Position numbers and translations under genes: made by a program
From: Ursus arctos
Taxonomy: Eukaryota > Chordata > Mammalia > Carnivora > Ursidae
Assembly (NCBI RefSeq): GCF_023065955.2
Contig: NW_026623056.1
Span: 90,581,256-90,645,255, forward strand
Direction of reading: 5' to 3'
Length of the DNA stretch: 64,000 nucleotides
Notes under the pieces: model-generated
Told to the model about the DNA's origin: nothing
The model's input: only the letters and a program-made list of their open reading frames with translations
The model's database searches: none
Part shown: positions 57,617 through 64,000 of the stretch, one piece after another
Layout of the letters: each line of letters opens with the position of its first letter
How positions within the stretch are numbered: position 1 is the stretch's first letter

Positions 57617-58880
57617 GGCCTGAAGAATGGCCCCCCCAAGTAGCCAGGCTCTAATCCGTGGTGCCTGTGAATGTGAGCAGAATTGTATACGATCTCTGCA
57701 CATGAGAGACTCCATGCTGAGGCTCCATTTCACTCTCTAACTAATGAGCTTTGAACTGGGTCAGAATCCATAATTGTTGTAAAGCTGTTGCTCGTGAAAT
57801 CCAACAGAACGACTGGCATTGGACCACAGAGCTGCTGATACGAACTTGCCGGAGGGCGAAGAGTTAGCGAATGCGTTCCAGGAAGTTTCATGGCACCAAG
57901 AAAAGAATTGATTAGCTGGTAATCAAAAGTGGCTCAACTGGTTAGCACTGAATTCACAGGTTTCTTTTCTTCCCTATCTAAATCACGTGATTGCCTTCCT
58001 TGACTTTCTCATAACCCCCCCTGCTTTCCCTACCTGAGCGGGACACTTTTGGTTACTCTGGAAAATGTGCTCCCAGAATTGCAATTCTGAGACCCCAAAT
58101 TAAGGCCCTTGCTTTCTCCAAGTTTTGCCCTTCTTCCTCAGCTGGCGGGTACTTTATTTTTTAAAAGATTTTTAGGGTGCCTGGGTGGCTCGGATAGTTA
58201 GGTGTCTGCCTTCAGCTCAGGTCATGATCTCCAGGTCCTGGGATCGAGCCCCAGGTCAGGCTCCTGGCTGGCTCGGCAGCTCAAGCGCCAGGGGCAGAGG
58301 AAGAGCGAGAGAGAATCTCAAGCAGACACCACACTAAGCGCGGAGCCCAACGTGGGGCTCGATCTCATGACTCTGAGATCACGACCTGAGCTGAAATCAA
58401 GAGTTGGACGCTCAACTGACTGAGACACCCGGGCGCCCCAGGCGGCAGCTACTTTAAATGGAGAAAAGGTCTCTATGGGTCTGAGGAAGCTAAAGACCTC
58501 GAGATGGGGAGATGACGCCGGATTTTCCACGTGGGCCCTAGATGCCATCACCGGTGTCCTCACGAGAGGGAGGGGAGCAAGAGCTGGCTACAGAGAAGTC
58601 AATGCAAAGAAGGAGCAGATCGGAAGATGCACCCGGCTGGCTTTGGAGAAGGAGGAAGGGGCCAGGAGCCAAGGCAAGCAAGGAAAGCAGCTCTCGAGGC
58701 TGGACGAGGCAAGGAGAAGCATTCTGTCCAGAGTTTCTAGAGGGAGCATGGCCCTGTCAACACCGTGACTTCAGCCCGTGGGAAACTGACCTTGGACTTC
58801 TGGCCTCAAAACTGTAAGAGAGTAAGTGTCTGTTGTTTAAGCCACTGAGTTGTGACAATTTGTTACAGCAGTGGTGGGAA
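57617..58880 (+). mobile_element. ERVL-MaLR LTR, sense, interrupted by later sequence
   Basis: The 5' part is at 57617-57690 ('tggcctgaagaatggccccc'). The 3' part resumes at about 58455-58880 with 'ctcgagatggggagatgacg', 'gtgtcctcacgagaggga', 'ttggacttctggcctcaaaa' and 'gttgtttaagccactgagtt'. The intervening block contains SINE DNA. Confidence 0.7.
58165..58437. mobile_element. Inverted pair of Can-SINE fragments
   Basis: A sense head ('agggtgcctgggtggctcgg' to about 58260) is joined to an antisense copy ('cgagagagaatctcaagcag' through 'gacacccgggcgcccc' at 58437). The tRNA-derived parts are inverted relative to each other. Confidence 0.85.
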
Positions 58881-59279
58881 ACTGACCCAGCCTCCAAGCT
58901 CACTCACCTGTCTGTGGACAGGCCTCAGGCCCTTGGTGGCCGTGGCCAAAGACATCAGTTCTTTGCCACATCACATGCTGGTACGTTGCCACAACATGAC
59001 AGTCCAAATGAAAGGTCTCCAGCATTATCAGGATCAGGATGGCATTTTGTAAGTAGAATTGATTGGATTTTTCTTAAAGCTGCTCAGGTGAGTGTGATGA
59101 CAGGCAGTGTGGAAACGCCTCTTCAGCGCAGACGTCTGTTCCTATCATGGTACCTGGAACACGGCAGACGCTTTAGAAATGTTTTTTGGAGCAATGGGTG
59201 ATGACTGGCCGGTGCTTGCAAAGCCAACACAGAGAACAGGATGGCTCGTGAAAACATGGAAAGGAGTCTCCATTTCTCA

Positions 59280-59410
59280 CTAGCTGTGTGATTTGGGGCA
59301 AAGGACTCCACTTCTCTGAGCCTTCACTTTATATTTGACTGATTCTTGCTCTATCAGAGTTCATGCGTGTAAAGAAATTGGCCCAGTATCTGACAGGCTT
59401 AATATTGCAT
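59280..59410 (+). repeat. MIR fragment, sense
   Basis: 'actagctgtgtgatttgggg' and 'cacttctctgagccttcact' follow MIR. Confidence 0.7.
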
Positions 59411-59689
59411 GAATGCTTCACAGCCAACGGATGGCATTTTTAATAGAGATATTGTGTGGGGGTCTCTCCACTTCCTACACTAAATATGGGCTGCCCAAGC
59501 AAGCACCCCACTTTCCATAGTCTGAAACACTGAGCCCAGTTGCAGGCAGAGGAGAAATGAAGCAGCCTGGGTTAGAATTTAAGATTTGGTGGAAAGAACA
59601 GATTGCACCCTTTGGGAAAGGTCCTGGGAAGCCGGGTCACAGGGCTACTGCCTCCCTTATCTGAAAAATAGGCTTTCACAAAGTGCCTG

Positions 59690-59815
59690 GAGAATCCCCT
59701 TAAAATGCAGATTGAATCAGTGGTTTGGGGGTGGCCCTAGACCCCGCAGTCCTTACAAGCTTCCAGGTGAAGCCACTGCTGCTGGCCCTCCTTTGAGAAG
59801 CACGAAGCTATGGCA
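59690..59815 (+). mobile_element. MER5A-like hAT MITE fragment
   Basis: 'aaatgcagattgaatcagtg', 'cttccaggtgaagccactgc' and 'tttgagaagcacga' resemble MER5A. Confidence 0.55.
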
Positions 59816-60010
59816 CGGGTCTGCGGAGAAGAAAACAAACTGGGGCAAGGGCACCATACTCCGGACTCGCGCTCCGGGCAGCACAGAAGTGACACTGCGC
59901 AGGGGCGCGCCGCTCTGCCCTTGGGCCCAGACGGCGTCAGACGTCCCGCGAGCACCACCCCCTCTCCATCCCCGCCCCCACCCCCTTCCCGGCAAAACCG
60001 CGTCGAGAAA

Positions 60011-60310
60011 GCGCTGGACCTCCGAGACCAGCGCCGGCCAGTTTCCACCGGCGCCGCCTCTCTTCCTGCCAGTGCAGCTCCCTCCTCCGCCTCCGCTCCT
60101 TCCTCCGCCGGCCCCGCCCCCGCTGGCCCCGCCCCGCTGGCCCCGCCCCGCCGCCGGCCCCACCCCCTCCCCGCCGGACGCCTTCCTGGCAGCGCTGGAC
60201 CTCCGCGAGGAGCCCCGGCCAGAGGGCCTCCACCCGCGCCGCCCCTCTTCCTCCTCCCAGTGCCGCCCCTCCGCCTCCCCCTGCGCTCTTTCCTCCTGCT
60301 CCCGGCGCTG
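60011..60310 (+). repeat. Diverged tandem duplication, offset about 181 bp
   Basis: 'gcgctggacctccg' occurs at 60011 and 60192. Both copies continue through 'ccggcca', a 'gcgccgcc' block, 'ctcttcct', 'cccagtg'-like and CTCCTCCGCC-rich sequence. Confidence 0.75.
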
Positions 60311-60381
60311 CCGCTCCTCCTCCGGCCTCGCAACCCCTCCCGCTCTCGAGACTTCCCTTTCTGCGATCCCAGAAGGAGAAA

Positions 60382-60395
60382 GGAAACTGAAACTG
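60382..60395 (+). promoter_or_regulatory. MX1: ISRE (GGAAACTGAAACTG)
   Basis: An exact GAAANNGAAACT interferon-stimulated response element, the site of ISGF3 or IRF binding, at the edge of the CpG island. Confidence 0.75.
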
Positions 60396-60484
60396 AAGCC
60401 CAGTTGTCTGGGAAACGCGAGATCGGGGAGGAGAGGCTTAGCGTAATTCCCCGGGGGTCACCTGAGGACCCTGTCTGTAGGATC

Positions 60485-60600
60485 AGAGCCTGTCCTTGGA
60501 CCCACCATTCATTCATTCATTAGTTCATTCTAGAAACGTCTATTGAAGTACTATGTGCCGCAGCTCTGCTCGACCCCAGGGGCCTGGTGTTGCCCTGTGG
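60485..60600 (-). repeat. MIR/L2-like fragment
   Basis: 'attcattcattagttcattc' followed by 'tattgaagtactatgtgccg' is a typical reverse MIR/L2 tail. A similar weak patch lies at 61295-61350. Otherwise 60600-61690 holds nothing recognised. Confidence 0.5.
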
Positions 60601-61691
60601 ACAGGCTGGTGGCAGAACGGGCGTTCACAGAGGTCAAGGCAGTGTGATGAGGCTACGTTCTGGGGACGGGGGATGAGAGCGAACCTGGGGCTCTCAGGAA
60701 GCAGGTCCACTAAGTCCGGGAAAGATGGCGGGAGGCTGTGAGCTGGGAAGAGGGCCAGCGTGCAGGGCTACGAGGAGGAGATCCCTGAGCCGGAGGGGCT
60801 GTGTGTAGTGAGCACGGTGTTACATTAAGCGGTGGGCGTGGGGCTTTGCCAGGTGAGGCTGGGCGAGGGCAGGCCTGGCACACCACACTAAGCAGTTAGG
60901 AATACCCCCCACGCACTCCCGCTCCCGCTGTGGGGCACCCTCCAGCACTGACGCTGCCCGAAAGAGCACGGGTTTGGAGGTGGGGAAGCTTCCCAGGCGT
61001 GGCTTTCCATGAACCCCAGCACGGCTGTCCTCAGCGGGTCAGGGCCAGGCCTGGCAGGTGAAGAGAGGGCTGGACAAGGACCAGCAAGACCTGGAATGCC
61101 CTGGGCACCTGTGACTGCGCTGGCAGCAGGGGTTAGGGTCGATGGGATTGTCTGCTCCCATGCTTCCCTGTGGATGCTGTTTTCGCCAGGTGCCTTTTAA
61201 CAGACACAGGAAACCGAAAGCCGGCAGTACTGGCTGGAGTACTGGGAGCCCCAGGGGCTGAAGGGGCTGGGCACCTCAGTCCAGTTAAATTCTGCCCATG
61301 CTTACTGAACACCTACTGGCGGTGGGGGTTAGGCACTGGAAGGATGCAGGCTTGCCTTTGTGGCCATGACAACTCCATCGAGGTGATCTCTGCATCCCCC
61401 ACTATCCCTCCAGCTGCAAAAGCATCTGAGACTGAGCTAAGAGAGGGGGCTGAGTGGGGGCTGGAGGGAGCTCCCAAGGGCAGCTGCACAGACAGGGAGT
61501 AGCAAGGGGGGGGGGTGGGCTTGGCGGGGGAGGAGAATGCCTCTGGGAGCCTAGGAGGAAGGCGGGGCCACAGAGCCACAGAACCATGGGCAGCAGGTAG
61601 GGATGTCTGAATAGGGGGTGGAGCCTGAAGGACCATTCTCAAAGACAAAGGCTTTGATGACTCTTCGGTAGAATATAGAGTAATCCGTGGG

Positions 61692-61770
61692 TTTTTTTTT
61701 TTTTTCTTTTCTTTTTCTTTCTTTTTCTTTCTTTCTTTCTTTCTTTCTTTTTTTTTTTTTTTTTTTTTTT
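61692..61770. repeat. Polypyrimidine (T/TTTC) tract
   Basis: About 79 bases of only T and C. No SINE body follows it. Confidence 0.95.
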
Positions 61771-63600
61771 GAGAAGGAATCATCAGGAATTCAGGTGGAA
61801 GTTTGTGAGCTTCTGGAGGACAGAAGGGAAGATTCTCCAGAGCCCAGGACTCAACCCCAAGATTGCATTCCTAACTCCCCTGCTTCCCGGCCACTTCCGA
61901 GCTAGGGGACCCTGCAGTGACCTGATTCCTGGGTCTCCGTCTCCTCACGTGTCAAGAAGGGAGTGAGAATCCCCCTCCTCTCACAGGATGGTTGGGAGGT
62001 GACCTGGTCTCACAGGCTGACACACACACTCACTTACTGAGCACATGGGAGTCATTCTTCTATTATTTCTGAATTATACCCCAGCACGCCCCCAGGCTCT
62101 TCAGGGAACTTCATATAATGAGCACATTAGAAACAGCGGGGCACCAAAATCTCAGAGCAGGAGTCCCTGGAGTCTCGAGGGGGAGGTTTGTGGAGTGTCT
62201 GGGCACCAAACGTAAGGAGGCGCCCGCACCATTGAGAGCCAGGGGTGAGCGATGGCTTCGATTTGCACACCAGACGATCCCTAACTCCCCTAGTCCTGGC
62301 CCTGGCCTTGGCTGGTTCCACCCAGTTGTCGCTTTTGCCCGTGGCCCTTTCTGATTTCCTTCCTCAACTAGAGTGGTTGGGGAGAGCGCCCTGTGTTTGA
62401 AAAAGTACGGGCAGTCCTCGGAGCGATGTCTTGTCTCTCTGCACGCCTGCTCACACTCTCCCGAGTATCCGTGCACTCTTTCCTCCAGCCTGCTCACGAC
62501 CCATCAGGAAATGGCGTCTGACTAGGAAGTAACTGAGGCCCAGAGGGATGAGCGGCTGGACCAAAGTTCCTCGTTATTATGGGGAGGGCCTGTGTTCTCC
62601 CGCCAGGCCTTCTGGGCTGGGCCTGCCCGGCCCCCAGCACTGGGCCCTGCAGAGCAAGGGGACTTCAGCCGTATTGTGGGGCCTCCTCCCCTTCCATCCA
62701 GGCGTTCCCTGACTCTGGGCTTGGAGCTGAGGCGGGTTCTAGGCCTTTGAGTGGAGTGGGGGTGACCCTTCCTGACACGGTCTTTGGGGAGCTTGTTGTC
62801 TGTGACTCTGAGCTGAGCTAAGGAGAATGGAGGTAGGGGCCAGCCTCTTCCAAAAGGAAATGGTCCTCCCCACTCCCAGAAGGCCACTCTCAGGCCTGTT
62901 TGTTCTCAGCCTCCACCTTCCAGCCATCTCCATCCTGGAGAAATCAGATGAGCGCACCTCCGGAGAGGACCTGAGGGGGGCAAGGAGGAAGATGATGCAG
63001 CTTTAGTGAAAATTAAGAAAGAGACGCTCACTGAAGTGGATACTGGGTGCCAGGTGGGGAGCCCTGCCACTGCTGTCAACGACAGGAATGGTCATCAAGC
63101 ACAGACCCAGCGGGAGACTGCCCCACAGGTGAGAGCCATCAGTTAGCGCCCAACAGGGATCTGGGACCAGAGATCTGCCACACCTGCAACTTAGCCCACC
63201 AGAAACCGCCACCACCCAACACTTGCCTTTCTCCACCAGACTTCTGTTCAGAACAACTCCTCCCAGCCTCCATCATCTTCTCCATAAAACTGTTTGTTGG
63301 ACTCGCCTGTGGTTTTGCCATAGCTTGCTTGTCCCGATTTACAATTTTTCTACGATTCCCAAATAAACCCAAAATAATTGTTTTTATTTTTAAGGATAAC
63401 AACTGTCTGCATGGGGAGGGCAAGTTGGCTGGGGGAGCAGTGTAGGGGAAGGGGGGGCGGTTGTCCGTCATTAACATGGAATGCTTGAGAATCCCTGCGG
63501 GTGCTGGAATGACCCCGGGAACCGCTAGCAGGAATTTAAGACACCCAATTATCAGGGTACCTTTTCGGAAGGCCAGGCATTAAAGGACTGCCTGGGTTCA
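61771..63600. other. MX2-MX1 intergenic, mostly unrecognised
   Basis: A reverse MIR-like patch ('taactgaggcccagagggat') lies near 62485-62575. No coding segment is supported. Confidence 0.45.
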
Positions 63601-63604
63601 AGGC

Positions 63605-63680
63605 TACCTCCAGCGCAGCAGTTCCCAAACTGGCTTCCCGGGCGCCGCACCTGAGTTCTGATTCAGCAAGTCGTGGCCCT
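63605..63680 (-). mobile_element. MER5A-like fragment
   Basis: 'agcagttcccaaactggctt' and 'gagttctgattcagcaag' resemble MER5A. Short. Confidence 0.5.
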
Positions 63681-63839
63681 GCATTGCCCTTCCAGCTCCC
63701 AGGGATCCGAGTGCGCGGGCCCGGGATGGGCTTGAGCGCACCCCGAGCGCCGCGCAGAGGCTGCAGATGGGCCCCCCCCCCGGGGGGGCGCAGCGGCCGG
63801 GAGGCACCCGGCGGTCGAGGGGAGGCTGTGGGGGGTGGT

Positions 63840-63904
63840 GTGTTCGGTTTCGTTTCTGCGCCGCGCGGGGCCCCCCTCCCTCGCTTCCCAGGGAGTTTCG
63901 TTTC

Positions 63905-63941
<37 letters not shown>

Positions 63942-63990
63942 GGGCGGGCGGGCAGTGAGGGGCGGTGCCTGGCGCTGCATAAACGCGAAG
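63840..63990 (+). promoter_or_regulatory. MX1: Probable proximal MX1 promoter
   Basis: Two reverse-orientation elements, GGTTTCGTTTCTGC (63846-63859) and AGTTTCGTTTCG (63894-63905), give GAAACGAAA on the minus strand, the Mx-type ISRE core. A GC-rich region, a CGG run and a CATAAA box at 63978-63983 follow. MX1 is the next gene in this order in other mammals, and no MX1 coding exon is present before the window ends. Confidence 0.75.
63905..63941. repeat. (CGG)n trinucleotide repeat
   Basis: About 12 pure CGG units directly after the second MX1 promoter element, then GGGGCGGGCGGG. Confidence 0.95.
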
Positions 63991-64000
63991 AGGCTGCCGG

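Larger units (their letters stand above)
59870..60470 (+). promoter_or_regulatory. MX1: CpG island, possible upstream MX1 promoter
   Basis: GC- and CpG-dense block with GGCCCCGCCCC-type Sp1 boxes near 60110-60150 and an ISRE at its 3' edge (60382-60395). It lies about 6 kb after MX2 and 3.5 kb before the proximal MX1 promoter, on the side expected for MX1. Human MX1 is known to have alternative 5' exons several kb upstream. The long open frames in both strands across it reflect GC bias. Confidence 0.55.

Noticed and set aside
59586..60523. Long open frames (up to 286 codons) on both strands through the CpG island
   Set aside because: They are Pro/Arg/Gly-rich low-complexity translations of GC-rich repeats, open in several frames at once.

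Overview
The window is nuclear DNA from a carnivore, and the best guess is a caniform of the bear or panda type. It is full of tRNA-derived Can-SINEs (SINEC family). Several copies end in a motif meaning 'gctgtgccacccaggcgccc' or close variants, and the younger ones have intact target-site duplications. The species assignment is inference; the carnivore assignment is strong. The locus is FAM3B - MX2 - (MX1), all on the + strand, matching the order on human chromosome 21q22.3.

Layout. (1) 947-20397 holds the last six coding exons of FAM3B (PANDER), a secreted cytokine-like protein. Its first exons lie left of the window. Its introns carry L1 fragments, SINEs, an LTR and a processed RPSA pseudogene with a 13-bp target-site duplication. 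(2) 20600-25650 is intergenic and has no gene I can support. (3) 25678-25816 is a candidate interferon-responsive promoter and first exon for MX2. (4) 32432-54090 holds MX2, with 13 coding exons whose splice phases all agree. They give an intact 712-residue dynamin-like GTPase. (5) 54100-59850 is repeats: antisense L1, MaLR LTRs and an inverted SINE pair. (6) 59870-60470 is a CpG island with an exact ISRE, possibly an upstream MX1 promoter. (7) 63840-64000 looks like the proximal MX1 promoter: two inverted GAAACGAAA elements, a CGG trinucleotide run and a TATA-like box. The MX1 body lies beyond the window.

Functionally the right half is an interferon-stimulated antiviral locus (MX2 and the MX1 control region), next to an unrelated metabolic hormone gene (FAM3B). 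I found no bacterial-type system, CRISPR array or new gene family. The most interesting points are changes in the MX2 N-terminus at positions known to matter for antiviral activity, the two separate ISRE-bearing regions upstream of MX1, and an MX2 polyadenylation site inside an old LINE-2 copy. Exon boundaries were placed by reading frame, GT/AG sites and recalled human homologues. Repeat family names come from remembered consensus sequences, not a search.
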